This document shows, in pieces, positions 1-11,600 of a stretch of DNA of 64,000 nucleotides. Location of the stretch: positions 1 to 64,000 of the forward strand of contig JAKSYS010000262.1 in NCBI GenBank assembly GCA_022925895.1, in the 5' to 3' direction. This DNA comes from Fragilaria crotonensis (taxonomy: Eukaryota; Bacillariophyta; Fragilariophyceae; Fragilariales; Fragilariaceae). The notes under the pieces are model-generated. The model made no database searches and was not told the origin of the DNA. It saw nothing but the letters and a program-made list of their open reading frames with translations. The first letter of the stretch is position 1, and the number at the start of each line of letters is the position of its first letter. The position numbers and the translations under genes were made by a program.

Positions 1-792
1 CAGGTACCGGTACGTTGGCTGTGACAGGCGTCGATACAATGAAGTGAATCGTGAATCACGGCCCTACAGTATGGATGAACTCCAACAGTGCGCAATAACT
101 GTATACGGTAAACGGAGTATACTTATCAGCAGGAGACAGGTGGATAATGTACTGTACCTGGTATATTGGATGATGGGGAGCTTGTTGAAGATTAACCACG
201 TACTCCAGGACCATGGTCTACGCTGGTACCTGGTACATACTGACAAACCTCATGCGACCTCAGTTGCTTGGTCTCGCCCTTATCGCCAAATTGAATGAAG
301 GATTCAATTATTGGAAGAGGAACAGAGCGTGAATTTTCCAGCAGGAACAGGAAAGGATATTGGAATCAAAATGTTGATTGACGATTCGTTTTGTGAAACG
401 GAGTCAATGACAGACAAGCACACAAAGTCAGTACCAGGTATATAATTTTGGGTCATCAATTGAGCCCGCCTTCATGCAGCGGGGTGCAATAGGTCTGAGG
501 TTGACAAAGGGATTGATTAGTTGGTCAGAATTAAAGGTCTAGATACCTTCACAACCTGCTTTGATACATTCAACCTCATTGGGGAGTACTACATGCTGCA
601 GGGCTCTTTTGTATGGCAGTACATTTGATGATCTTCTTGTGATGATCTTGGAGAAGTTGACATTAAAAATGCTCTCAGACCTCCACATTGTGACAAAAGG
701 TGGAATAGACAATTTGTTTATCAACAATAGTTGATGACCCGCTGGAGGAGTTTCCTTCCTTTGCTCTCATTGCAATGGATGGTCTGTCCCTT
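1..792. other. Left flank of element A, no recognisable gene
   Basis: Only short open frames occur here and none looks like a known protein. Positions 721-792 can be read on the plus strand as a short protein-like stretch (DDPLEEFPSFALIAMDGLS) that runs into the inverted repeat at 793. Element A may therefore have inserted into older, decayed coding DNA. No promoter or RNA gene was seen. Confidence 0.4.
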
Positions 793-816
793 CATCAGAA
801 GGTGGCGGGTTTTACA
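793..816 (+). repeat. Left terminal inverted repeat of element A
   Basis: This 24-bp sequence starts CATCAGAAGGTGGCGGG and ends TTTTACA. It is identical to the reverse complement of 12482-12505. Similarity stops abruptly on the inner side. Confidence 0.8.
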
Positions 817-1176
817 TGTAACAAATTTGGTACACTGTACCGTTTTTTTTTAAGTCCAGTACAGTGCGTAATATTTTTTTCCACTGTAATATGAAAAGGT
901 TTATGTAATATCTCTTGTATCTTGAATAATTTTTTTCGAGTCCAGTACAGCTGTGTACCCTCTTATGCTACACCCAGCATCCAATTGTTTCTGTACCTTG
1001 GCTGTTGATGTCATAACATCTAGCTGTGGCTGTAAAACCCCTTTTTGGTCGGGTGTAACATCCATTTACGGTTCCTCCTGTATACAGTATGACAGTAGTT
1101 CAATAGTACAGTGCTCCACTAGTGCAGTTCGCAATACATTCAACGTGTGCTTCTTCCAACCAGTGCTATTTATAAC

Positions 1177-2915
1177 TCAATGAAGGCATTGACTACCGGT
1201 TGATTCGTCCTCTCCAAACTCCGCTGTAAAGCAGTGTGATCTGTCTCTCTCTTGGCCCATTCGTGCTCCAGCACCTCCAGCCTGTTGCCTCAAACTGTTC
1301 ATCAGCCACTCCTCTGCGTCCCTTGCATTTCGACTCGCTCTGTCCTCTTGCACCATCTCACACAATACATTGAATTGGAGAATCCCCTCTTCAGTCCAGC
1401 CCCCATATTCGTTTGACGTACCACCATCTGTATGTGTGTATTTTCCCACAATTCGTTTAGACCTTGGGTCCCCCCTTCTGTCTTCGTGATACCTTTTGAT
1501 CCACTTGTCAATGTAGGCATCGTAAAGCAGCAACGCAAATGCCTCATCTGAAACTGTGACTACGGGTGCGCCCGTATCATTCGATTTTGCGTCAGATATG
1601 GTAGCCTTGTACTTCTTCCTGTTACCCCATCCCCTCTTTCCACACACATTCTAGTAGTTCACCTGCGAACCACAGGAAAGCCTCCTTTTCCTCCACCGTC
1701 TGCGACTGGCGAAGTTTGCAAAGAGTGTCCATCGAATATGGTGGGGGATCCACCTCATCCACATGATTCTTGATCTTCAGCAGTTTCATCGCTGCTTCTT
1801 GTGCCGACTGTTCGCATGTGCTCCGTTTTGTATTGAGGGCACCCATGACGATGGTCTTGTACATCCTCACAAACTGTGGTGTATCGGCGGGCTTCTCTTG
1901 ATCAAGAATCACCTGCATCACCATATCGAAGTATTCTTTACATGTTATGAACTTGACCCCCCGAAAGATAACTGTTTTCACCGTAACTTGTATGCGATCC
2001 CTGATGTTTTTCTTTGTCAATCCCTTGGCAGTTCTGTATGACATGGCGCGTCTCTCTTGTTGTTGTGGCAACAACGTCACTCCATGCTGTTCAATACCTC
2101 CACCTTCCTGCACTTCTTGCGCTGTCCATTCCTGCAAGCCATGGAGACCATTCCCATCTCCAACGAGTCGTTGTTGTCCGTCAACTTGCCTGCCTTGGAA
2201 TGGATTTGAGGAGCTCCTGTTGTCAGCTCTTTGTTGGCCTTCACGTCTGACGCCAACTAGGGTATAGTCTCTGGATGGAAGCCCTCCATTGTTGACAACG
2301 TTCGCACCAGTTCCAGCAACATTGCCGTCTCCAACCTTGCCGCCATGCCTGCTGTCAACAAGTGGATAGTCTCTGGATGGAAGCCCTCCATTGTTGACAA
2401 CGTTCGCACCAGTTCAGCAGCAACATTGCCGTTTCCAACCTGGCTGCCACGCCTGCTGTCAACAAGTGGATAGTCTCTGGATGGAACCCTCCATTGTTGA
2501 CAACGTTGGCACCAGTTCCAACATTCCCGTTTCCAACCTGGCTACCACGTCCGCCGCCAACAAATGGAAAGTCTCTGGATGGAGGCCGTCCATTGTCAAC
2601 AACGTTTGCAGGGGGTGCAACGTTCATATTTCCAATCTGGCCACAGGTTCTGTTGTCAACAATTGGAGGTCCTCTGGATGGACGCCCTCCATTGTTCCTT
2701 TGAAGTACAACAGGATCATCATCATCGTCTTCGTCACTTACGTTGCTGTCTCCCTCATGCGATGGCGTTTCGAGTTCTGCAGCTCTACTACTTCTTGTTG
2801 CTCTCGTGTTCACGTTGTTTCCTGCGCGTCTCTTCTTCTGCACACCACCAATCTGACCCACACACTCTGTTTCTGGGTCCTCGTTTTCTTCATTCTGCGT
2901 CCGTTTGTGCGCCAT
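1177..2915 (-). pseudogene. Element A accessory gene 1 (frameshifted, function unknown)
   Basis: The start is the ATG at 2915. The first part is polar and acidic (poly-Asp near residue 65), then enters Gly/Asn-rich repeats encoded by the ~100-bp tandem repeat at 2265-2698. The reading frame resumes at about 2137 with a soluble, helical-looking segment, and after another shift near 1640 continues to the stop at 1177 with the segment DEAFALLLYDAYIDKWIKRY. No catalytic motif is recognised. I have an impression that ORFs with this Asp-Glu-Ala-Phe-Ala-Leu-Leu-Leu signature are common next to diatom transposases, but cannot check that here. It may be a DNA-binding or structural partner. At least two frameshifts separate the pieces. 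Confidence 0.5.
2265..2698. repeat. ~100-bp tandem repeat inside accessory gene 1
   Basis: A unit beginning TAGTCTCTGGATGGAAGCCC recurs at about 2265, 2367, 2471, 2569 and 2667, with spacing of 98-104 bp. Copies drift and small indels change the reading frame, which explains why the encoded gene is broken across this stretch. Confidence 0.75.
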
Positions 2916-4443
2916 GGCTGCTTACCTAATGATTTGTGACAGTACTTGTCGTTTGGGGATTTTTTCCTTATGGCCGATGCAGTTTTGAGTTTGATGTATG
3001 AGCCTTCCCGCACGTATCTGGTTTTGAATGATAGTGTACGTAGTCATGTTACACAAGACCTCTTGTCTGTTTGTGTAATATTGTATTTATAATGTATACT
3101 ATTCTACTTTCTGTAACCTGCACACAGTAACTGTAGTATGTCGTGTTTGCAACATGGTTTTTAAATTGTTTTCTACAGTGCTGTACGTAGCATGTACTGT
3201 TGTGTTTTACGGATGTTCGTGTTTTGAATTGCTGCGCATGAAAGATAAACTACTCCCTGCATATGCATGCATGTAAATAATTTCTTTTATTGGCATTGTT
3301 CGTTAAGCACGCTTATATTGTTACATATGTACGATAAACGTGGTAAGGATGTCAGTATGTACCATGTAGGAAATCGAATTTTTATGTCCTAATAGTCCCA
3401 CTACATGATAATTTCATCTGTTGTACTGGCTGCTACATATAAAATGATGTATATAATTAATACAATTTGTTAACAAAGTGTATCCTGTGATGTCGCATTC
3501 GTTAAGTATGTGTATCTCTAAATTTTGGATGTCATGCAATTAAATCCCTTGTAGTAAATGTGTCATGTATATTAACATGCAAATGATGCACCCAATTTTC
3601 TGTTTCAGAATAAGTGGTTCAATGATATATTCTGTACTGCGTACTCCAATGTATAGAATCTTTCTAGTTCCGTCCTATGTATTCCATATATAAAAATTCA
3701 TTGCTGTCTGTAAAGTTTGTTGCCTTGCATGTAGCATTGTAGTAAATCAATTTCATGTTTATCCATTGTCGGAATGAAGTCCCACATCGCTGTCTTGTAC
3801 ATATCTTGTTTTCTTTGGTATGTCACGTACTGATTCCCACCGTGAATGTTTTCTCGCACGTTTCCCGCAAAGTTTGCGAATGCTCTCACATCATCACTCA
3901 AGCTCGTCGATCTTCAAAGCAATCGTTACCATCCAGTAACACTTGTTTTGTTGTATCTATTGTTGCCATAGTAACAAGTGCTTTGTTTTGTCCATTGTTG
4001 CCATCCAGTAACAGGAGATTGAATACGAGGTGATAGGTACTGACGAGGATTCCTCCTTTTGAATTTGTCCTGCGTAAGTGTTGCTGTTGATTTGTTACCA
4101 TCCAGTAACAATCTTTGGTTCTACACTCGCTCGATTCCAAAGTAGTGGCATTTCAACAAGCTTGTCACGCGGTTCGTTTGCTTATCTCGCCAGTGTCTGG
4201 GTGCTTTTGATTCGTTGCCATCCAGTGACGTTGATGTGTACCACAAGGGAAGAGATTGGCCACGAATCACATTCGTTGTATCAGGCTTTGATTTGCCATC
4301 CAGTAATGATCACTTGCTGTGCAATTGAATGGCAATCATGTTGAGATGTGTTGACATTTGTCTGCTTGCCTCAGAAGACATTCGTTGCCAGCATCCAGTA
4401 ACTATGTTTACCTGCACTGAACGACATTTTGTCACCAGGGATC
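2916..4443. other. Non-coding spacer between divergent genes of element A
   Basis: This AT-rich 1.5 kb has no credible coding frame. It separates two divergently transcribed genes and so should hold both promoters. Its right third (3925-4402) carries repeated dyad motifs annotated separately. Confidence 0.6.
3925..4402. promoter_or_regulatory. Repeated dyad motif upstream of the dioxygenase-like gene
   Basis: The motif GTTACCATCCAGTAAC (GTTAC..GTAAC dyad) occurs at 3925-3940, 3997-4012 (GTTGCC variant), 4094-4109, 4214-4229 (GTGAC variant), 4292-4306 (degenerate) and 4384-4402 (two-base insertion). A half-matching copy is at 3962-3975. The six sites end 42 bp before the start codon at 4444. 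Spacing is irregular (72-120 bp), so this is not a simple tandem array. They could be transposase or regulator binding sites; no direct evidence distinguishes these. Confidence 0.5.
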
Positions 4444-5793
4444 ATGTCCCCATCTCCTTCGGATAACAAACAACGAGGAAAACGCTCTTCACCACATCGG
4501 AAGAAGAGCGTGCAGCGAGACAGTGCGGGCGACCGCAAGCGCAAGGCCAAAGGTTACGAACGTGGTCGTGGTGGTGCGTCACGACGTCGCGTTTCTCGCG
4601 CTGTGTCTGATGTTGTGGGTGGCCGCACTTTCCCCGGTGAGCTCTCCCGTTACATCATTGCTGGGTACGAGAATCCCCGTGTCTTTCCTGGTGTGCCATC
4701 AACCAAAGCTGACGGCCAAACCAAGGGCAAACGCAAGGTCTTCGTCCCCAGTGGCGGACAAAGCGCCGCCGTTTTGTCCAAGGGCCTGCCGAGGCACGTA
4801 TCCGCTTTTTTCACCGAGCGCTTTCTTCATTACCAGAAGGCACCGGATACTGCTTCTCTGTCTGTCGGGGGTGGTGTCCCAATTGGTGCCAAAATCTGCA
4901 AGACAACATTTGTTGCGAGTATTCACTTCGCGTTCCTTGATACGTTCGGAATTGATAACGTTACTGTGGAGCGGTGTGAACACATGCGTAGCATCCAATA
5001 CAAGACAGGAGTTGTGGTCGTCCCTCATGCTCTTGAGGTTGTTGTTCTAGACGCGGTGTTGGCACGGTCCCGAACACACCCGAAGCCACTGTGTAACACA
5101 CGTGCCACTGTCGACAAGCCTGTCAAGATGCATGTCGATGACGATGCTCTCCTCGATCCATGTCATGATGCCCGTTTCAGGGCAATGGTGGTAGTCCTTC
5201 CCGAAGCTGGTGTGTTCTACTGCCACCGCGAACGCAGGAAAGCTTGCGTGGGAGTCTTGAACAGTCTCGTTCCACTGGACATGAACTGGCTTCGCACACT
5301 ACGGAATGGCACTTCTCTGAAGAGGTTTGCTAAGAATGGATACATCACCCATCTCTGGGAAGGTGATGGCAACTGCATCTGGAAGTGGAAGGTCAACCGT
5401 GGGTCGCCTGCGTTCAACATACCTTGCAGTCAGTTTGCATCTTTGTCTTCCGCTGTCTTCCGCTTCAACAAATGTCGAAACAAGACTGTGTATCACGTTC
5501 AACAATGTGCTGACGAAGATTCGCCACGTTTGCCGCCTGACTTTATTGATGGAGAGGATTGCTCTTCCACAATGAGTCGCAAAGAGCTTCGACGATTGTA
5601 CCTGATGAAGTACGTCCGGTCGCCATCGGCGCGAAGGGGTTGTCGTCATTATGTTGCGGGTTTCCTCCACCGCAACGTTGACCCAGAATCAGTTTGGGTC
5701 GTAGATGCAGAGATGGAGGGTGACGTTGATCTGAACGTATCAACACACATTCGCCACCCTAGTAAGGGAATGATTCGGTTGCCCTTTTCGTGA
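4444..5793 (+). CDS. Element A accessory gene 2, N-terminal part (conserved in element B)
   Basis: I chose the ATG at 4444. The first ~60 residues are basic and probably disordered. A conserved core follows, including VVGGRTFPGELSRYIIAGY, a Cys-His-Arg motif (FYCHRERR) near residue 262, and GCRHYVAGFLHRNVDP near residue 400. The gene at 62506-64000 shares these blocks: across 26 aligned residues around CHRERR, 18 are identical by eye. The frame closes at 5793, but the next frame upstream of 5798 reads FRDSMVQVRHL, which matches ARESVLQVRYL in the homologue. The two parts are therefore one gene split by a one-base shift near 5780. No known catalytic domain is recognised in this part. Confidence 0.7.
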   Translation: MSPSPSDNKQRGKRSSPHRKKSVQRDSAGDRKRKAKGYERGRGGASRRRVSRAVSDVVGGRTFPGELSRYIIAGYENPRVFPGVPSTKADGQTKGKRKVFVPSGGQSAAVLSKGLPRHVSAFFTERFLHYQKAPDTASLSVGGGVPIGAKICKTTFVASIHFAFLDTFGIDNVTVERCEHMRSIQYKTGVVVVPHALEVVVLDAVLARSRTHPKPLCNTRATVDKPVKMHVDDDALLDPCHDARFRAMVVVLPEAGVFYCHRERRKACVGVLNSLVPLDMNWLRTLRNGTSLKRFAKNGYITHLWEGDGNCIWKWKVNRGSPAFNIPCSQFASLSSAVFRFNKCRNKTVYHVQQCADEDSPRLPPDFIDGEDCSSTMSRKELRRLYLMKYVRSPSARRGCRHYVAGFLHRNVDPESVWVVDAEMEGDVDLNVSTHIRHPSKGMIRLPFS

Positions 5794-5797
5794 TTCC

Positions 5798-7396
5798 ATG
5801 GTTCAGGTCAGACACCTTCCTGCACTTGGTGAAAGAGCTGTTGCTCTGCTGCGAGACATACACCAGCACGCCACTTCTGTTCGTGAACGTCGAGGGTCGA
5901 GAGGCGTCAGGGGTAATCACGGTGACCACGGTTCCATGCATCCGGTTGGGACCCGAATAATGAAAGATCGCACTGGCCCCTGGAGAACTCGATATGTGAC
6001 ATCATCATCACCGCGCGAACAACCGGCTCTTGCAGCCTGTGTTCGTGCAGCCGCGCAGCTTGCATCGACGTCTGTTCCTGCTGTCCTCCGAGTGATGCAG
6101 GACATGGAGGATGATGCGGACCTCAAGCCTTCTGGGGGCATGGCCGGTGATGGAACATTTGCTCGCGTGGCGCACACGATGGATGTTAGTGTGGACTTGT
6201 CGAATGCATCACACTATGACGTCAACGACGCCTCGTCATCATTTGCCATCTGGACGGAAGATTCGCCGGGTACCACGAACAATTGGTATCTCGTGCTTCC
6301 TAATGTATTTGGTAAGAAAACTAGAACTGGTCGCACCTACAACGGTGTTGCGATTAAGTTGACTCATGGTACACTTATATCATGGGATGGCCGGCTGATC
6401 AGGCACGCCACATCAATAATGGACAGGAAGCCTGGTTGTCATGTTTATGGTACCTTTTTTGGTGCAAAGGCTGCAATTGTGCATTATGGCGTTCGACGTG
6501 CCATCGCTGCGGAGCGACAACGCCGTGCATACGCAATCGCGCGAAGAACTGTCGTGAACTGCGATGATGGTGAACCTATTGTTGATATAGTTCCGTCGCC
6601 TGAATCAAAAGTCATAGTGGACAGCGACGAAGTTGGCTTGGATGGCTCCGTATCTTCCGCGGAGTCGGACGATGACTCATGGATTGCTGCGTTGGGGAGT
6701 GACCTGCATCTCGGTGATGACGTACACTACGACGACGACGACAGCACTGGTGATGATGGCGTGCCTGTCCCTGATGCCGTTGAGGGCGATCAGGTCTCCG
6801 ATAGTGGAATTTGGGACGAGCCTGATATTGCTGCTTGGAGGATTCCTCGACGATCGTTACCCGAGGTGCTGGATGTTGATGATGACGAGGAGACTCATTC
6901 ATCGTCACGATTGGGATCACCATCCAAATCCGGCGATGCATCCTCTGCAAAGTTGCTAAAGTCGCATGTGATTGCATCCGCTTTTGACAAGCATCTACCC
7001 GACTTGATGGCTCCAGGTACGGAATGTTGGAGTTGTGTGGCATGCCACTCACTGTGCATCGACGGTGGTGAAACTTCTTGTCGAGATGCCCTACGCTTTG
7101 TCAGCTCAGGTGGCTCCTTCCGTGGGACTGTGGATGCAAGGAAACACGTCATCCGAATCAGATGCGCCTTACGAATCGACAGAGGTTGCAACCCTTCTGT
7201 CCATTCCTTGGAGGTTGGATGGATGGTAATCGGGTTATCATCCGTGTGTACTACCCGTACTTCCGTGTCAAAAATGGGGAGGTTGGCTCTCTTTGATGTC
7301 TTCCACCCACGAAAGGTCACTGCCTTCCATTTGATTCGCGCATCTCGTGTGTTGGTTCCATGTCCCCATCTCCAATTCCATTTCGAAGAGTTTTGA
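5798..7396 (+). CDS. Element A accessory gene 2, C-terminal part with 2OG-Fe(II) dioxygenase-like motif
   Basis: This continues the frame of 4444-5793 after an indel. Around residues 125-235 the protein reads like a double-stranded beta-helix dioxygenase. It has a candidate His-x-Asp in SHYDVNDAS, a conserved aromatic strand (NNWYLVLPNV), then LTHGTLISWDG and LIRHATS, which offer a distal His. Known families of this fold use Fe(II) and 2-oxoglutarate, and TET/JBP-like members oxidise thymine or 5-methylcytosine. Assignment to that branch is inference. Residues ~265-400 are strongly acidic. The last ~130 residues look less protein-like and may reflect another frameshift before 7360. Confidence 0.5.
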   Translation: MVQVRHLPALGERAVALLRDIHQHATSVRERRGSRGVRGNHGDHGSMHPVGTRIMKDRTGPWRTRYVTSSSPREQPALAACVRAAAQLASTSVPAVLRVMQDMEDDADLKPSGGMAGDGTFARVAHTMDVSVDLSNASHYDVNDASSSFAIWTEDSPGTTNNWYLVLPNVFGKKTRTGRTYNGVAIKLTHGTLISWDGRLIRHATSIMDRKPGCHVYGTFFGAKAAIVHYGVRRAIAAERQRRAYAIARRTVVNCDDGEPIVDIVPSPESKVIVDSDEVGLDGSVSSAESDDDSWIAALGSDLHLGDDVHYDDDDSTGDDGVPVPDAVEGDQVSDSGIWDEPDIAAWRIPRRSLPEVLDVDDDEETHSSSRLGSPSKSGDASSAKLLKSHVIASAFDKHLPDLMAPGTECWSCVACHSLCIDGGETSCRDALRFVSSGGSFRGTVDARKHVIRIRCALRIDRGCNPSVHSLEVGWMVIGLSSVCTTRTSVSKMGRLALFDVFHPRKVTAFHLIRASRVLVPCPHLQFHFEEF

Positions 7397-8544
7397 AACT
7401 GTTGTTGCCAGAGTTCACGACGCTGAGAACTGGCATTGAGTGGGTTGATGAGGTGGCATGGTATTACATTCAGATGGTCAGGTGCAAGACAAGGTATCCG
7501 CACATCCTCTCGACTCCACCGGCCTTTGACACATGGATTTATGTCAACGACTACGATTGGGCTGAGTTCAAAAAAGCAACCTCTCAGAATGTCATGGTTG
7601 GCGTTTCCGGTGATGGTGAGGCGGATGCACGGATGGTTGCCATCGAATCCCTCACTCCCGGAACTTACCTTGGTGGGAAATGCATCTACTTCCCATCAAT
7701 ACGCCTACGAGAAGTCTTCGCAAGGAAATTTGAACCCTTTCTGCCTGAGGGTGCTCGAACTCATGCTGGCCAAGAGGAAAGTGATGGCTCCCCTTCCCGC
7801 CCTCATGGAATTGACCATCAAAGTATCATGTACTACTTCATGGTCAAGGTGACTGACAGCGATGTTGCCCGTCGCGTGCTTCGGAAGTGCGATGACGATT
7901 CTGATGTGATGATGCGGGAGGCAAAAGGACACCATACCCAGTGGTCTCGCGAAGTAACCAGTGGGGCGCTGACGAGGTATGATGAGGACGACGCCTTCTT
8001 CTGTTATGACCTCAACTCTGAATTGTACGACCGGCGTTTCCGTTGGTATGAACTCAGTAGGTTTGAAGCGGCGAAGGAAGTAGGTCCAACATTCCAATGG
8101 AAATCTCTTCAGAACCTGTCCAAAGCCATGCATCAGATCTTGACTTTGCGAAAGCCCCCCGGTATTCTTGGACTCAATGGGGATAGACATGCAGCTTTGG
8201 CAACCGAAACGCTGATCGATGCCTTATGGGAAATGATGACATTCGGATTGAGGTTTGCGATGGTGTTCGACAGGATGTGTCTTTGTGTGAAAACAGCAAT
8301 TCCGTGCCTGGCTTCTCCACAGGTTGGTGATCTTCTGTCTGCATTCGCATCAATGATCATAACAAGGGTGCCAGAAGTCGTTCCACGGTATGCCTTCGCC
8401 TGCGATGATGCATTCCTACTCGAGTCATTGGCACTGAACATGGTGCGCATTCTTCCCTTCAGCAATAGAGATGCTTTCGGTATCCGGGACACGTTTGCCA
8501 GGATACTGCCAAGACATGGGGTGCGACGCAGGAATGGAAGGTAG
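7360..8544 (+). CDS. Element A accessory gene 3 or C-terminal extension of gene 2, unknown function
   Basis: A 394-residue frame begins with an ATG at 7360 and overlaps the end of the previous frame. It encodes a soluble mixed alpha/beta protein with many Trp/Tyr pairs (EVAWYYIQMV, YYFMVKV) and no recognised motif. It may be a separate gene or the true C-terminus of accessory gene 2 after a frameshift near 7300. It converges on the transposase, whose 3' end is about 60 bp away. Confidence 0.5.
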   Translation: MSPSPIPFRRVLKLLLPEFTTLRTGIEWVDEVAWYYIQMVRCKTRYPHILSTPPAFDTWIYVNDYDWAEFKKATSQNVMVGVSGDGEADARMVAIESLTPGTYLGGKCIYFPSIRLREVFARKFEPFLPEGARTHAGQEESDGSPSRPHGIDHQSIMYYFMVKVTDSDVARRVLRKCDDDSDVMMREAKGHHTQWSREVTSGALTRYDEDDAFFCYDLNSELYDRRFRWYELSRFEAAKEVGPTFQWKSLQNLSKAMHQILTLRKPPGILGLNGDRHAALATETLIDALWEMMTFGLRFAMVFDRMCLCVKTAIPCLASPQVGDLLSAFASMIITRVPEVVPRYAFACDDAFLLESLALNMVRILPFSNRDAFGIRDTFARILPRHGVRRRNGR

Positions 8545-8605
8545 TACATTTTATATGTTAGAGGACTACATGTTTTACATTCCAAACAAGACTTGTTCTG
8601 ATGTA

Positions 8606-11600
8606 CTATGTACGTTGTCGCTTATCTGTGCTTCCTCGATGTCTGGCAGATCCCGATTCTCCATCTCCAATGGTGGCTGCCTTTCTTCGCTTTCCAACGG
8701 TGGGCTTTCGGACAGCGCTCCTGGAACCCTTACGGCGACTGCGGCGGGAAGCTGGGGATGGGGGGATGATTCTGTCCGGTCTGTGGAAACCTTCATCTCC
8801 ACTTTCGTCAGACTCTGCTTTCTTCTTTGTTATGACAATTTCCTTGTACTTTTGGTGAATGAACAAGTCCCATGTTTTCGACCATTCTGTTTGGGGAAGC
8901 ATCATGAAGATGTACATTGCATTCGGGATGGTCTGACCATCATTTTTGTGGACACAATCACTGAAATTGTCGGCAACTGCGACAGTCGGTCTTTTTATCG
9001 AGTCGACGTGGACAAGATAGAGAATCGGTTGGAGGCTGTTGGGGATCAAATCTAGTTGAAACTTCCGGAATATAGATCGGTCTCCTCTTCATCTGCTTCC
9101 TCCTCGTCATCGCCAATTCCCGGGCTCCTCGTCATCACCATCGTCTTCACTGTCGTCACCATCGGGGAGTACCTCGTTGTATGATTCAATGACAGCATAG
9201 AAACCAGGGTTCGGGACAGAAACCTCTTGGCCAGAATGCGGAAGTCTTATCTTGGAGCCATTCGTTACGTTGCAAAGATTGAGGAATGCATGAATGCGTG
9301 CAGGGAAGAGATCATCGTATCCATGCCATTTAACGAGAGCGTAATCATACCAGGGTTTACCATGGTAACATGGATGAGCACGATAGATCTGACCATCCGC
9401 CGACTTGTACTCTGTATGACAATGAAGAATACGTGGAGTCGTATGGGGAAGTACATGTTTTGCAAGACATGTTGATACGTGAGATGTCAAGTGATAGTCC
9501 TCTGGAGGGATCGTCAGCCTTCTTCTTCTTTGATGCATTACGCTTACAGACGATGACACCGTCAACATCTTCTTCCAAAGAGAATCTCTTGCCCTGGAGC
9601 CGATGAGTGTCAAGCATCATTGTAGGGATTTGCAACATGTCAGTTATACTTGATGCGCACTTCCGGATTGCAAGATTTTCGATGTAACGCATGGCAGCCT
9701 GGAGTGTGAACGTTCCTTGACGCTTCTGGGTATTGCGTGTTGTATCCTTTGAGATGGTTATATGGGCAGACTCCGCATAACTACTGTTCATAACCTCAGG
9801 AACGCCAAAGTTGAGCATGTCTTCATCCATGTGCAAGACGAGATGTGTCTTGATTGTTGTATTTCCCATGGTGCCAGAAAGTCGGGGGGGCAACAAACTT
9901 CAGCGATCGCATTAGGGACGACACTGCAAGCCCAGATCGGGAGACAGATAGACGCGAGATGCGACTTTGCTTAAGCCATGCATGCCACTCGAGCAGGGAA
10001 CTCAGAAACATTTTCCAGTCCTCGACAAAATCAGGGTTGCTGAGGCTCATGTCCACTTCAACTTCTGGCGTGTGAGATGTGGGCTTTGACAACGTCGACT
10101 TCGATGAATGATGCTTCCTTCGCTTCGACATCTTTGATGACTTGAAGATTTCCGAAAAATGAGTAGTATGCAACGAGATGAGCATGATGAATATGCAACC
10201 GGCGTACTCATGTCCGGGGATGTTGGCACCCGATGTAAAACCTTTTGTGACCGTTGTCCTGGGAACAAGTCGATCACTTTGACGACCTACGCGCCGGTTG
10301 ATGTCCAACAGCAGATTATCATACCTCTTGCCGGACTCGGATGCCTTTCCAATTTGCTTGAAGAAGGAATCAAGAACATTCTTGAACCAACCCAGGAGGA
10401 TCAAGTGAAGGATCTCCCCCCTGGACATGCACCAAAAATCCCACGATTGTTGTGCGCACCAAACCTGACCGAATCGAATGCATTGATGAGATACTGTTGT
10501 GAATTGGACTTCAACTCCAAAAACTGTCTGTTGGTGACCATTTGGTTAACTGAATGGGGAGTGCGTTTTGCATATGCCCTGGCCTTTGAATAACCGGATT
10601 TATCGGTCGGACATACACACGAACGACAAAGCTGAGCAACAGTTGAGGTCCGAGATTGGTAATGACCACAAAGAGCATCATGGCCAACCGTATCTCCAAC
10701 TATGAATGGAACATAAAGGTGGAGGTGAACAGGGAAAGACTTTCCACGGTAATGGAGGTTCCATTTCAAACCAGATTCCTGGAGATCGAGATACCCAGAC
10801 TCGCGCAAAATGAAGTCAATTTGAATGTGATACTCATTCAGTCGGTAGCAGGCTTCCGAAACATGGGGAGGACCCACAATGGGGAGTGGTGTATTCGGTC
10901 TGACTTCTCCAGGTTGGAAAGCACGTTCCTTGACTGGAGTTGTATTGATGAAACCCAAAACTCTCATTGCTGCGGGGGTTTTGCGGATGTCGTGCGCCAT
11001 CAGTCCATACGATACGACGATGGGTTCAAGGCTTAGCTTTCCACCACCTCCGATGTCGCAGGTCGTCTTATCAATTGCAAGCACACATGGAAGTAACATA
11101 TCTTCAGCTTTCTTTATCAGCAAGTCATATGTTTTCAGGTAGGACTTGCCTGTGTTTATGTCACCCAAAACCGAACCACATGGTCGCGCAAAAGGGTTAA
11201 CATCCGGATTGTCAGGGTCGTGGAATATATAGTTCTCATCCCGGTTCAGCTCAGCACACGAAAGGAAAGAATTAAAAACAGCATGGGCACTGAAATAAAC
11301 GATATCAACCTGACAGTTTGAGTATGGGAGATAAAGCTGCTTCAACATGGGGGTCAAACCTTCAAAGTCAACACGATTTTGCAACTTGCCCATGACGGTC
11401 TTTCGAGAACAGATGGGGATGTCACGAAAGGAATGTCCTCGAGAGCATGATCTGACGGCCCACTTCATCACCTCATCAAACGCAATCATCGGACATCTCA
11501 ACCTCTTCAACGTCTGAAGTAGGTCCACCTGGACCTCCTCTTCCAAAGAAAACGTTTGGAGGTTGAGACCGTCATCATCATCTCTCTGGACCAAGCGTCA

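Noticed and set aside
6895-7503. 202-residue minus-strand frame
   Set aside because: It lies opposite the accessory gene of element A, with unusual composition and no motif.
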